From contig CAVOTL010000005.1 of assembly GCA_963699345.1 (NCBI GenBank), positions 1,860,001 to 1,924,000 of the forward strand: a stretch of 64,000 nucleotides of DNA. Reading direction: 5' to 3'. Made by a program: the position numbers and the translations under genes. Origin of the DNA: Bog-756 sp963699345 (GTDB lineage Bacteria; Actinomycetota; Acidimicrobiia; Acidimicrobiales; RAAP-2). This document shows positions 38,120 to 46,479 of the stretch, piece after piece (position 1 is the stretch's first letter; each line of letters starts with the position of its first letter). The notes below the pieces were generated by a model. The model worked only from the letters and a program-made list of their open reading frames with translations. It did no database searches and had not been told where the DNA came from.

Positions 38120-39192
38120 CGGACCGGACCTCCGACGCCCCCGCCACCTACGCGGCGGCCGGTGTGGACATCGACGCCGGCGAGCGGGCCGTCGAACTGA
38201 TCAAGCCGATGGTGGCCTCCACCCGGCGCCCCGAGGTGCTCGGTGGCCTGGGCGACTTCGGCGGACTGTTCGCCCTCGACACCTCGCGCTACCGCCGGCC
38301 GGTCCTCGTGTCGGGCACCGACGGCGTCGGCACCAAGGCGGCCGTGGCCCAGGCCATCGGGCGCCTCGACACCGTCGGTATCGATCTCGTGGCGATGTGC
38401 GTGGACGACCTGGTGTGCCAGGGGGCGGAGCCCCTGTTCCTGCTCGACTACATCTCGACGGGAAGCGTCGAACCGTCCCGTATGGCCGATCTGGTGTCCG
38501 GGGTGGCCGAAGGCTGCCGTCAGGTCGGGGCCACCCTCCTCGGGGGCGAGATGGCCGAACACGCCGGCATCATGTCGGCCGACGAGTTCGACCTCGTCGG
38601 CTTCGCGGTGGGCGTGGTCGAACAGGACGAGATCCTGGGGCCCCACCGGGTCGTGCCGGGGGACGTGCTGCTGGGTCTGCCCTCCCCGGGGTTGCGGTCC
38701 AACGGCTACACGCTGGCCCGCCACGTGCTGCTCGAGCGGGCGGGTCGCGGCTATGACGATCCGGCATGGCCGGGGGCGGACACGACCGTGGCCGACGAGC
38801 TCCTCCGACCCTCGGTGATCTACACGCCCGCCGTGCGGGCGGCCATGGCCGCCGCCGAGGTGCACGCCGTCGCCCACGTGACCGGCGGCGGCTTCGGGGG
38901 CAACATCCCCCGGGCGCTGCCCGAGGGTGTCCGGGCGGTCCTGGTGCGGGGGAGCTGGACGGTCCCGCCGATCTTCACCGAGATCCGGCGGCTCGGGATG
39001 GTGGACGACGACGAGATGGCCCGGGTCTTCAACCTCGGTCTCGGGATGGTGGTGGCGGTGTCGGCCGACAGCGTGGGTCGGGCCACGGCGGCCCTGTCCA
39101 CGGCCGGGATCGACCCGGTGCCCGTCGGCTGGGTCGAGGAGGGTGGGCGGGGCGTGGAGCTGACCGGCCCGCCCCTGTGGGAGCGGAGCTGA
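38116..39192 (+). CDS. purM: Phosphoribosylformylglycinamidine cyclo-ligase (AIR synthetase)
   Basis: A 358-residue ATP-dependent cyclase producing AIR. It shows TYAAAGVDIDAGERAVELIKP, VLVSGTDGVGTKAAVAQA, VDDLVCQGAEPLFLLDYI, the GGEMAEHAGIM segment and VTGGGFGGNIPRALPEG. The GTG start overlaps the purF stop (GTGA). Its C-terminus is followed by a small duplicated sequence before pyrE. Confidence 0.96.
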   Translation: MTDRTSDAPATYAAAGVDIDAGERAVELIKPMVASTRRPEVLGGLGDFGGLFALDTSRYRRPVLVSGTDGVGTKAAVAQAIGRLDTVGIDLVAMCVDDLVCQGAEPLFLLDYISTGSVEPSRMADLVSGVAEGCRQVGATLLGGEMAEHAGIMSADEFDLVGFAVGVVEQDEILGPHRVVPGDVLLGLPSPGLRSNGYTLARHVLLERAGRGYDDPAWPGADTTVADELLRPSVIYTPAVRAAMAAAEVHAVAHVTGGGFGGNIPRALPEGVRAVLVRGSWTVPPIFTEIRRLGMVDDDEMARVFNLGLGMVVAVSADSVGRATAALSTAGIDPVPVGWVEEGGRGVELTGPPLWERS

Positions 39193-39220
39193 TGGGAGCA
39201 GAGCTGATGGGAGCAGGGTC
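39188..39220 (+). repeat. Short tandem duplication at the purM end
   Basis: The 16-base unit GAGCTGATGGGAGCAG occurs in direct tandem after a partial copy (GGAGCGGAGCTGATGGG). It spans the purM stop and the gap to pyrE. It may be a slippage product, and it supplies GGGAGCAG ribosome-site-like sequences. Confidence 0.55.
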
Positions 39221-39247
39221 GGTGGGACGACGGATCCGGGGACGACG

Positions 39248-39817
39248 ATGACGACCGCGCTGCCCGACACCCCCTTCGAGGCGCTGCGCGCCCACGTGTT
39301 GGAGTACTCCGTGAAGCGGGGTGAGTTCACCCTCAAGTCGGGGCGGACGTCGTCGTGGTTCATCGACTCCAAGCAGACGGTCTGCCGACCCGAGGCCATG
39401 GTCCTGGTGGCCGACGGGATCCTCTCGGTGCTGCCCGAGGACGTCGACGCCATCGGCGGCCTGACCATGGGCGCCGACCCGGTGGCCTTCGTGACGGCCG
39501 GTGTGGCCGCCACCCGGGGCCGGGCCCTCAAGGCGTTCAGCGTCCGCAAGGAGGCCAAGGACCACGGGGCGGGAGGGCGCATCGCCGGCGCCCTCGACCC
39601 CGGCGACCGGGTCGTCATCACCGAGGACACGGTGACCCGGGGCACGTCGCTGCTCGAAGCGGCCTCCGCCGTCCGGGAGTTCGGCGCCGAGCCGGTGCTG
39701 CTGGTCGCCGTGGTCGACCGGGGAGGCACGTGCGCCGCCATGGCGGCCGCCGAGGGACTCGAGTTCCGGGCCCTGCTCACCGCCCCCGACCTCGGGTTCG
39801 ACTACGAGGGCGCCTGA
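39248..39817 (+). CDS. pyrE: Orotate phosphoribosyltransferase
   Basis: A 189-residue enzyme of pyrimidine synthesis joining orotate to PRPP. FTLKSGRTSSWFIDSKQT is the orotate-binding start, GGLTMGADPVAFVTA and FSVRKEAKDHG follow, and GDRVVITEDTVTRGTSLLEA is the PRPP loop (D-T in place of the common D-V). It follows purM by 55 bases and is probably the operon end, linking purine and pyrimidine PRPP use. Confidence 0.93.
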   Translation: MTTALPDTPFEALRAHVLEYSVKRGEFTLKSGRTSSWFIDSKQTVCRPEAMVLVADGILSVLPEDVDAIGGLTMGADPVAFVTAGVAATRGRALKAFSVRKEAKDHGAGGRIAGALDPGDRVVITEDTVTRGTSLLEAASAVREFGAEPVLLVAVVDRGGTCAAMAAAEGLEFRALLTAPDLGFDYEGA

Positions 39818-39881
39818 GCGACCCGGCCGACCGGTTCCCTCGCGCCGGCCGGGCACCGGCCCGTCCGGCGCCGTCCGTCGG

Positions 39882-39887
39882 TAGCCT
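39882..39887 (+). promoter_or_regulatory. -10 hexamer TAGCCT of a leaderless gene
   Basis: TAGCCT lies six bases before the aldehyde dehydrogenase ATG at 39894. Confidence 0.5.
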
Positions 39888-39893
39888 GCTCCC

Positions 39894-41411
39894 ATGGCCA
39901 CCATCGAACAGCTCCACCACGACCCGGGCGGCGACGTCCAGACGTTCGACTCCTTCGATCCGGGGACCGGCACGGTCATCGGCACCTACCCGGTCGACGA
40001 CACCGCGGCCGTCGCCGCCGCGGTGGAGCGGGCCCGGGCGGCGTCCGTCTGGTGGCGCACGCTCGGGTTCACGGGCCGGGCGATCCACCTCCGGCGGTTC
40101 AAGGCGGAGATCGCCCGACGCATGGACGAGCTGGCCGACCTCGTCCACCGTGAGAACGGCAAGCCCCATGCCGACGCCGTGCTGGAGATCACCCTGGTGG
40201 TGGACCACCTCACCTGGGCATCGGCTCACGCCCGTCGCGAGCTCGGACCCCGCCGGGTCTTTCCGGGACTGACGGCGTTCAACAACACGGCCACCGTCGA
40301 GTACCTGCCGCTCGGCGTGGTCGGGGTCATCGGGCCCTGGAACTACCCCGTCTTCACGCCGATGGGCTCGATCGCCTACGCCCTGGCCGCCGGCAACGCG
40401 GTGGTCTTCAAGCCCAGTGAGTACACCCCGGGCGTCGGTCGCTGGATGGTCGACGCCTGGGCCCGCGCCGTGCCCGAGGGCCGCGACGTGTTCGGCCTCG
40501 TCACCGGCCTGGGTGGGACCGGGGCGGCGCTGTGCCGCTCGGGGGTGGACAAGATCGCCTTCACCGGCTCGGCCGCCACGGGCCGGAAGGTGATGGCCGC
40601 CTGCGCCGAGGGACTCGTGCCGGTGCTCATGGAGTGCGGCGGCAAGGACGCGCTCCTCGTCGACGACGACGCCGACCTCGACGCCGCAGCCGACGCCGCC
40701 CTGTGGTGCGGGATGTCGAACGGGGGGCAGACGTGCATCGGTACCGAGCGGGTCTACGTGGCCGAACCCGTCTACGACCGCTTCGTCGAACTGCTGGTGG
40801 CCAAGGCCCGGGGTCTGGCCCCGGGCACGGCCGACGGGGCGTCGTGGGGACCGCCCACCATGCCGGCCCAGGTCGATACCGTCCGCCGGCACGTCGCCGA
40901 CGCGCTCCACCGGGGCGGACGGGCGGTGGTCGGGGGCGAGTCGTCGGTGGACGCCGGTGGGATCGGGCCCACCATCCTCGTGGAGGTGCCCGAGGACTCG
41001 TCCGCCGTGCAGGAGGAGACGTTCGGGCCGACCCTGACCGTCACCCGGGTGCGCGACGTCGAAGAGGGACTGGCCCTGGCCAACGACTCCGCCTATGGCC
41101 TGGGCGGGGCGGTCTTCACCGGCAACCGGCGCCGGGGCGTCGAGCTGGCCCGTCGGATGCGGTCGGGCATGACCTCGGTCAACTCGATCATGACCTTCGC
41201 CATGGTGCCGGGTCTCCCGTTCGGCGGCGTGGGTGAATCGGGATTCGGCCGCATCCACGGCGCCGACGGCCTGCGGGAGTTCACCCGCCCGAAGGCGGTG
41301 ACGGCCCAGCGCTTCGCCCTGCCCGTCGACCTCACCAGCTTCGGGCGACCGGCCCGGGCCACCGAGGTGGTGTCGAAGGTCTTCGGGATCGTCCACGGCC
41401 GCAGCCGCTGA
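39894..41411 (+). CDS. NAD(P)-dependent aldehyde dehydrogenase
   Basis: A 505-residue aldehyde dehydrogenase superfamily enzyme. Rossmann and catalytic motifs are in place: VVGVIGPWNYPVFTP, NAVVFKPSEYTPGVG, KIAFTGSAATGRKV, MECGGKDALLVDDDADLD (catalytic Glu) and NGGQTCIGTERVYV (catalytic Cys). QEETFGPTLTVTRV and LPFGGVGESGFGRIHG close the core. The C-terminal 50 residues (FALPVDLTSFGRP) resemble the membrane-proximal tail of long-chain or coniferyl-type enzymes, but the substrate is unknown. Confidence 0.9.
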   Translation: MATIEQLHHDPGGDVQTFDSFDPGTGTVIGTYPVDDTAAVAAAVERARAASVWWRTLGFTGRAIHLRRFKAEIARRMDELADLVHRENGKPHADAVLEITLVVDHLTWASAHARRELGPRRVFPGLTAFNNTATVEYLPLGVVGVIGPWNYPVFTPMGSIAYALAAGNAVVFKPSEYTPGVGRWMVDAWARAVPEGRDVFGLVTGLGGTGAALCRSGVDKIAFTGSAATGRKVMAACAEGLVPVLMECGGKDALLVDDDADLDAAADAALWCGMSNGGQTCIGTERVYVAEPVYDRFVELLVAKARGLAPGTADGASWGPPTMPAQVDTVRRHVADALHRGGRAVVGGESSVDAGGIGPTILVEVPEDSSAVQEETFGPTLTVTRVRDVEEGLALANDSAYGLGGAVFTGNRRRGVELARRMRSGMTSVNSIMTFAMVPGLPFGGVGESGFGRIHGADGLREFTRPKAVTAQRFALPVDLTSFGRPARATEVVSKVFGIVHGRSR

Positions 41412-41420
41412 CCCGACGGG

Positions 41421-42470
41421 TCAGCCGGCCCGGTAGGCGGCGACGACGGGGGCGAGCTCGGTGGGGGTGGCGCCGTGGAGGATGACGCCGTCGCAGCCCA
41501 GGTCGAACTGGCCGCGCACGGTGCGCGCACACTGCTCCGGCGTTCCGGTGGCGCTGGCCGCCAACCACTCGTCGGGTAGCAGGGTGGCGATGTGCTCGAG
41601 CTGGTCCGTCGTGGCGTGGGAGTCGATGCCCCCGAGGAAGCCGGACACCACGGGATCGGCCCGGAAGCGCTCCAGCACGGCCGGATCCCAGCCGTTGGTG
41701 GCCACCAGCAGGTCGCCGTAGCCCTGGAGGTAGGTGGCCAGACGCCCGACGGACTTCATCAGGGCCAGATCCTCCGCGATGTGGTCGCCGATGGTGGCCA
41801 GGCACGACCAGACCTGCACGGCGCCGGGATCCCGCCCCGCCCGTTCGGCCGCCCCTCGCACGATGGAGACGCAGCGCCGGGTGGTCTCCTCGGTGAAGAA
41901 CGTGTGCAGGATGACCTGGTCGAAGGTGCGCCCGCCCAGGGCGAGGCTCTGCGGCCCGAAGGCCACCAGGCCGAGGGGCAGGTCCTCGTCGATCGCCGCC
42001 AGGTAGAGGACGGGCCACGACCCGGCGGGGCCCTCGTGGCCCACGATGAATTCGCCCCGGAAGAGGCGTTTCATGAGCCGGGCGAAGTCCTCGAGGGCGG
42101 CCGTGGTGATGGGCGGGATCCCGTAGGTGTCCTGGATGATCGGGATCCCCCGGCCGAGCCCCAGCACGAAGCGGCCGCCGGTGAGGCTCTGCATCGACCG
42201 GGCCAGTCCCGCCGTGATCATGGGGTGGCGCGTGTTGTGGTTGGTGGCCGCGGTGACGACGGTCAGCTCCTCGCTGACCGCACCGGCGGCGCCTGACAGC
42301 ACGCCGATCTCCTTCTTGTCGAAGCGCTCCGACAGGAACACCGATCCGAATCCGAGCGCTTCGCCGACCCGCACCTCGTCGATCAGGTCGCGGGTGCTGG
42401 CGGGTTGGCCGGCCAGGCCGTAGAAGCCCAGTTCGGTGAGCCGGCGAGCGGGCGGTGGGGTGTCGGACAC
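41421..42470 (-). CDS. F420-type luciferase-like oxidoreductase
   Basis: A 349-residue LLM-class flavin/F420-dependent enzyme (TIM barrel). It begins RRLTELGFYGLAGQPASTRDLIDEV and shows EALGFGSVFLSERFDKKEIG, LTVVTAATNHNTRHPMIT, MQSLTGGRFVLGLGRGIP and GTPEQCARTVRGQFDLGCDGVI. In actinobacteria such enzymes mostly use F420 rather than FMN; the substrate is not predictable. The GTG start has AGGAGG four bases upstream, and GCTACCGT (hexamer 42498-42503) is the likely -10. Confidence 0.88.
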   Translation of the reverse strand: MSDTPPPARRLTELGFYGLAGQPASTRDLIDEVRVGEALGFGSVFLSERFDKKEIGVLSGAAGAVSEELTVVTAATNHNTRHPMITAGLARSMQSLTGGRFVLGLGRGIPIIQDTYGIPPITTAALEDFARLMKRLFRGEFIVGHEGPAGSWPVLYLAAIDEDLPLGLVAFGPQSLALGGRTFDQVILHTFFTEETTRRCVSIVRGAAERAGRDPGAVQVWSCLATIGDHIAEDLALMKSVGRLATYLQGYGDLLVATNGWDPAVLERFRADPVVSGFLGGIDSHATTDQLEHIATLLPDEWLAASATGTPEQCARTVRGQFDLGCDGVILHGATPTELAPVVAAYRAG

Positions 42471-42497
42471 GGTGCCTCCTCGGCGGACGGTGACGCG

Positions 42498-42503
42498 ACG
42501 GTA
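42498..42503 (-). promoter_or_regulatory. -10-like element TACCGT
   Basis: Minus-strand GCTACCGTCG, 28 bases before the GTG at 42470; one of five copies of this context in the window. Confidence 0.45.
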
Positions 42504-42518
42504 GCAAGGGTCGACGCG

Positions 42519-42548
42519 CGACACGGCGCCCCGCAGGGCGCCGTGTCG
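42519..42548 (-). terminator. Terminator hairpin after the PadR gene
   Basis: CGACACGGCGCCC (42519-42531) and its exact complement (42536-42548) enclose a 4-base loop, 54 bases beyond the PadR stop. It would isolate the PadR transcript from the downstream F420-type gene. Confidence 0.65.
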
Positions 42549-42601
42549 ATCATGGGCCTGTCCGGAACCGGCGGGACGGGGGAGCGTCCCCCCGCGAGCG
42601 G

Positions 42602-43267
42602 TCAGGCGTCCCCGTCGGACGCCTCGGGGGCGTCTCCCTCGGCGAGGACCAGGTAGATCTTCCGGCGGGTGTCGGTGAGGATGTCGCCCACCGTCCGGAT
42701 CTGGTTGGGGCTGCCGGCCTGGGCCACCTGCTTGGTGGCCTTCGCGACCTGGACCATGATCCCCATCATGTCGGGGACGGACCGGTCGCCTCCGGCCGCC
42801 TCCTCCCAGGGGGTCGGGCCGTCGCCGGCCGCCTCCGCCTCGGCCCGGCCCTCGGGCGTGAGCTGGAAGACCCGGCGGCCCTCCGAGGTGTCGGCGGTCA
42901 CGAGACCCTGGTCCTCCAGGGCCGAGAGGGTCGGGTAGACCGACCCCGGGCTGGGCCGCCAGACCCCGCCGCTGCGCTCGGTGAGCTCGGTGATGATCTG
43001 GTAGCCGTGCATCGGCTCCTCGGCGAGGAGCGCGAGGATGGCGGCGCGGACGTCGCCCCGCCGGGCCTTGCCGCCCCGTCCGGGGGGACCTCCGAAGCCT
43101 CCGTGGCGCCCGAAGCCCGGACCGAAGCCGTCGCGACCCCGTCCCCGGCCGCGACCGCGCCCTCTCGGGTCGCCGCCGAAGCGGTCACCCCTGCCGGTCG
43201 GCGGGGGGCCGAACCTCGGCCCCCGGTGTCCTGCGTGTTGCGTGTCGTACTCGTTGTCTCCGTACAT
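42602..43267 (-). CDS. PadR-family regulator with Gly/Arg-rich N-terminus
   Basis: A 221-residue protein. Residues 1-70 are low-complexity and disordered, with alternating RG (GRGRGRGRGRDGFGPGFGRHG) and GG runs. Then comes the PadR winged helix: RRGDVRAAILALLAEEPMHGYQIITEL, GSVYPTLSALEDQGLV and GRRVFQLTPEG. The C-terminal helices (IMVQVAKATKQVAQAG) form the dimer arm. PadR repressors often control efflux genes, but none is adjacent. ATG 43267 follows GAGGAG. The promoter overlaps a palindrome, so self-repression is likely. Confidence 0.85.
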   Translation of the reverse strand: MYGDNEYDTQHAGHRGPRFGPPPTGRGDRFGGDPRGRGRGRGRGRDGFGPGFGRHGGFGGPPGRGGKARRGDVRAAILALLAEEPMHGYQIITELTERSGGVWRPSPGSVYPTLSALEDQGLVTADTSEGRRVFQLTPEGRAEAEAAGDGPTPWEEAAGGDRSVPDMMGIMVQVAKATKQVAQAGSPNQIRTVGDILTDTRRKIYLVLAEGDAPEASDGDA

Positions 43268-43356
43268 GGTGTGTCTCCTCTTGGGCTTGTGGGCCGGTCG
43301 TCCGACCGGCTCCGGCGTTTCGTGGGGCGGTACATCGGAACCGCTCACGTGCAGTC

Positions 43357-43385
43357 ACGATATATCGCAATACGACCGTTGTCAA
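43357..43385 (-). promoter_or_regulatory. Consensus promoter with overlapping operator, PadR gene
   Basis: On the minus strand TTGACA (43380-43385), a 17-base spacer and TATCGT (43357-43362). The perfect palindrome CGATATATCG (43358-43367) covers the -10. This fits a PadR operator that would block its own promoter. Confidence 0.65.
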
Positions 43386-43520
43386 CCCCCTCCGAGCGTA
43401 ATTTCGACCGCGGCAACCCGGGAGCCCGACCACCGACCCGGGGTCCGGCACCCGGAGGCACCGGTAGCGTGGGCCGGTGGAGGGCCCCGGAGCCCCCGGT
43501 CCGAACCCAGGAGCTGTGTC

Positions 43521-44384
43521 ATGCGCATCGGCGTCGTCCTCCCCCAGACCGAGATCGGCCCCGACGTCGGCGCCGTCCGTACCTATGCGCTCGGCGTCGA
43601 GGACCTGGGGTACCAGCACGTCCTGGCCTACGACCACGTCGTGGGGGCGGACCCCGAGGTCCACCGGCCGTGGAACGGCCCCTACGACATCGACACGCAG
43701 TTCCACGAGCCGTTCGTGCTGTTCGGGTTCCTCGCCGGCTGCACGTCGCTCGAGCTGGTGACGGGCATCCTCGTCCTCCCGCAACGCCAGACGGCCCTCG
43801 TGGCCAAGCAGGCGGCCGAGGTGGACCTGCTCAGCCGGGGAGGGTTCCGCCTGGGGGTGGGGATCGGATGGAACGCCGTGGAGTACGAGGCCCTGGGCCA
43901 GGACTTCACCACGCGGGGTCGGCGCCTGGAGGAGCAGGTCGGACTGCTGCGCGCCTACTGGTCGGAGCGGTCGGTGACGGCGGACGGCGAGTTCGACCGG
44001 GTGACCGGGGCCGGTCTCGCCCCGCTACCGGTGCAACGGCCCATCCCGGTGTGGTTCGGCGGCGCGTCGCCCCGGGCGTACGAGCGGATGGGAAGGCTGG
44101 CCGACGGCTGGCTGCCGCTGGTGCCACCCGGTGAGCAGCTCGACGCGGCCAGAGCCCTCATCGCCGAGTCGGCGGAGCGGGCCGGGCGCGACCCGGCGGC
44201 CATCGGGATGGAGGGCCGGGTGGACTGGGGTGGCGACCTCGACGACGCCCTCCGGGGGATCGAGCGGTGGCGGGCGGAAGGCGCCAGTCATGTCTCGATC
44301 AACACGATGCGATCCGGTCTGGGTCCGGTGGACGGGCACCTCGGCGTCCTCGAGGCTATCGCCGCCCGCCTGCCGCTCGACTGA
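43521..44384 (+). CDS. F420-type luciferase-like oxidoreductase
   Basis: A 287-residue LLM-class enzyme. It shows MRIGVVLPQTEIGPDVGAVRTYALGVEDLGY, AYDHVVGADP, LELVTGILVLPQRQTALVAKQAAEVDLLSRGGFRLGVGIGWN, VWFGGASPRAYERMGRLADGWLPL and a C-terminal EGASHVSINTM. The TIGR03619-like pattern suggests an F420-dependent reductase of unknown substrate. AGGAG lies 7 bases before the ATG. It is divergent from the PadR gene, but the 250-base gap does not show a shared operator. Confidence 0.88.
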   Translation: MRIGVVLPQTEIGPDVGAVRTYALGVEDLGYQHVLAYDHVVGADPEVHRPWNGPYDIDTQFHEPFVLFGFLAGCTSLELVTGILVLPQRQTALVAKQAAEVDLLSRGGFRLGVGIGWNAVEYEALGQDFTTRGRRLEEQVGLLRAYWSERSVTADGEFDRVTGAGLAPLPVQRPIPVWFGGASPRAYERMGRLADGWLPLVPPGEQLDAARALIAESAERAGRDPAAIGMEGRVDWGGDLDDALRGIERWRAEGASHVSINTMRSGLGPVDGHLGVLEAIAARLPLD

Positions 44385-44399
44385 GTCGGGCGTCCGACT
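44384..44399 (+). terminator. Short hairpin after the F420-type gene
   Basis: AGTCGG and CCGACT enclose a 4-base loop right at the stop codon. Short and without a U-tract. Confidence 0.3.
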
Positions 44400-44660
44400 G
44401 CCTCGGGTGGGAGTGTCGAGGTCTACGGCACGATGAGCCACGACGATCGGTACGACGGGGGACGACGTCGGATGATGGCCTAGCTCCTTGTGTTGGCCGG
44501 AGACATAAGGGTTCCGATGTGAGGAAACTCACGCACGGGGCGATCTGCCGACCCTGAGTCTCAAGGCGAAGGCTGGCACTCCCATCCGTGCATGAGACGC
44601 TGCTTCGTGTCGCCCGTGACGCTCATCGCCACTTCCGGCCCAGCAACATTCTCTTGCCCA

Positions 44661-45020
44661 CTACGACATGTTCTCGATCATGAGGACGATCTCGTCCCGT
44701 TGGTAGCCCTGAGTGCGGCAGAACTCGACCAACTCGCGCACTCGCTCCAGGACTGCCCCTCGTTGGGGTGTTCCGGCGACGGTGATCCCTCGTCCTCTCT
44801 GGAAATCAAGCAGGCCCTCATCGCGCAAAATGCGGAGCGCTCGGAGCACCGTGTTCTTGTTCACTCCAAGCACGGCCGCCAGGTCTTTTGCCAGGGGAAG
44901 CCTCTCGCCGGGACCGGCCTCCCCATCTGCGATCGCTCGACGGATCTCCGCGGCCACCTGATCATGGAGAGCAATAGGGTCTTCTCTGTTCACCTTGACC
45001 TGAAGCATGGTGCTAGTCAT
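44661..45020 (-). CDS. GntR-family regulator, YtrA-like
   Basis: A 119-residue short GntR protein. The winged helix-turn-helix covers residues 12-80 (DPIALHDQVAAEIRRAIADGEAGPGERLPLAKDLAAVLGVNKNTVLRAL, then LRDEGLLDFQRGRGITV). Only about 35 residues of helix follow, as in the YtrA subfamily, which has no ligand domain. YtrA proteins usually control a neighbouring membrane or ABC-export operon. Here the divergent neighbour is the SecD-head-like membrane protein. A palindrome overlaps the start codon. Codon usage is less GC-biased than in the rest of the window. Confidence 0.85.
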   Translation of the reverse strand: MTSTMLQVKVNREDPIALHDQVAAEIRRAIADGEAGPGERLPLAKDLAAVLGVNKNTVLRALRILRDEGLLDFQRGRGITVAGTPQRGAVLERVRELVEFCRTQGYQRDEIVLMIENMS

Positions 45021-45032
45021 AGTAGTCCTATG
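45018..45032. promoter_or_regulatory. Palindromic operator CATAG-N5-CTATG
   Basis: A perfect inverted repeat, CATAG (45018-45022) and CTATG (45028-45032), lies over the start codon of the GntR gene and 24 bases before the divergent GTG at 45056. It is well placed to regulate both. Confidence 0.5.
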
Positions 45033-45055
45033 AACTTCCGTGTGCGAGGTGAAGT

Positions 45056-45880
45056 GTGACCCTCATCGAGACGCCCGTCGCAGAGGATCAGGTCGATCCG
45101 ATGCAACTCCTCTTCGAGGAAGCAAGGCGGCGCAGGGAGCGCCGCCGCCTGATCGCCGGAGTCGTATCCGTGGTTGCTGTACTGATCGCCGGGGCGATTC
45201 TGGCTCTGACGTCCGGGGACGGTCGCACCAGCACTCCACCACGGTCGTCATCGCCGCCCATTGCCACTGCCCCTGCACTCTCTGCGGCCGCCTTCAGCGT
45301 GCGGCCGCTGCTCTGCTTCGCTCCTGAAGCCGACCCTGGTGTGTCCGCGAGCCCAGAATCGACGCCACTTCCTCCATGCTCCGAAGCTTCCGCACTCACA
45401 GCGACCCACGTCGCGTTGGCGCCCACGGACGGAGGGGGGTACAGCGTGCACTACGACCTCGGCCCTGACGCCCAGTTCGTGGCGTTCCCCTCGACGACAT
45501 GGACCAACGACGTCGCCGGGGCCAACGTGATCGTGCCCGGCTCGGGCAACGGACACGTTCGCTATGTGCTCGGCCCGGTGTCCCTTGTGGCGGCCGACGT
45601 GAAGTCAGCCGCCGCCCGACCTACCGCATTCGGGATGGGGGTCGTGATCCTGCACCTCACCACCTCTGGTGCTGCCAAGTGGGATGCGCTCGCACGCCAG
45701 CAACTCCATGCGATGGTCGGCGTGGTCTTCCACAACGCTCTGATCTCGGCTCCCATCATCCAACCATTGCCGACGAACTCTCCGTATCTCTCGAGCTTTT
45801 CGGGCTTCTCATCGTCGGGGCAAATCCAGTTGGGTGACATGACGCAGCAGCAAGCGCAAGCACTTGCAGCGAGCCTCTGA
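45056..45880 (+). CDS. Membrane-anchored SecDF P1-head-like protein
   Basis: A 274-residue protein with one membrane helix (RRLIAGVVSVVAVLIAGAILALTSG, about 31-54), a Ser/Pro/Thr-rich spacer and an exported domain. The domain resembles the P1 head of SecD: 'TATHVALAPTDGGGYSVHYDL' and VVILHLTTSGAAKWDALARQ, then MVGVVFHNALISAPIIQPL and GQIQLGDMTQQQAQALAASL. These correspond to SecD's VVI.L...G..K, the D/N..V.SAP.I and I.G..T.EEA..LA. There is no SecD pore domain, so a role in protein export is not implied. GTG 45056 follows GAGGTGAA. Confidence 0.7.
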   Translation: MTLIETPVAEDQVDPMQLLFEEARRRRERRRLIAGVVSVVAVLIAGAILALTSGDGRTSTPPRSSSPPIATAPALSAAAFSVRPLLCFAPEADPGVSASPESTPLPPCSEASALTATHVALAPTDGGGYSVHYDLGPDAQFVAFPSTTWTNDVAGANVIVPGSGNGHVRYVLGPVSLVAADVKSAAARPTAFGMGVVILHLTTSGAAKWDALARQQLHAMVGVVFHNALISAPIIQPLPTNSPYLSSFSGFSSSGQIQLGDMTQQQAQALAASL

Positions 45881-46479
45881 TCGCCTGACCTACCTCCGCG
45901 ACAGCTCACCTCATCTCCACGCAAACCGGAATCGACACGGTGGCGCCGTAACTGCCTCCTAACACCGGGAGAGTGTCACGCCCGACAGATCCGGGCGTTC
46001 AACTGCCAGGCGACCCAGGAGCGCTGAACGACCCACCCCACCCCACCGTCCGCTTCACGCTGAACTGCCGATTCCGTGCCACGTCCGTCGTAACCGCCCC
46101 CCAACTGGTCGTGCCCCTTGGCGGTCGTCGGCACGCCTCCTCGAACGCTGTGATTGCCACACGTTCGCTAGCAAATACCGCTGACGATGGTCCCCAAGTG
46201 GACGCGCTAAATGGATTCTGAGGCCCATCCCAGCAGATGGGGATCGCCTCAGCTCGAGCGCCACGCTTGAGCGGTTGGTGCCAAAGCTCTATGACCCAGC
46301 CATTCCTGTCGGACCCGGTGACGGGGCCTCCGAGGCCGTCAGTCGTGTGAGCTTGAGCGACTTCTGGTTCGATTGTCCCAGAGTGCCAGAAGATGGCGAG
46401 GCGTGCTCCGACCCATCCAGTCCGACGTGCCCCTGATCACCGGGTCGGTGTCACGGTGCGGGATGAGACGGACCAGCCA
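45881..46479. other. Gene-poor, lower-GC region
   Basis: No coding sequence is convincing here. A hairpin ACGCCCG-N7-CGGGCGT (45978-45998) could terminate the SecD-head-like gene. The base composition is less GC-rich than surrounding genes, consistent with acquired or decaying DNA. Confidence 0.4.

Noticed and set aside
45056..45880. Calling the membrane protein a true SecD translocase
   Set aside because: Only the P1-head-like part is present; the six-helix SecD pore and the SecF partner are missing.
45973..46264. Small overlapping frames on both strands in the gene-poor tract
   Set aside because: No motif, start signal or codon bias favours either; listed as non-coding.
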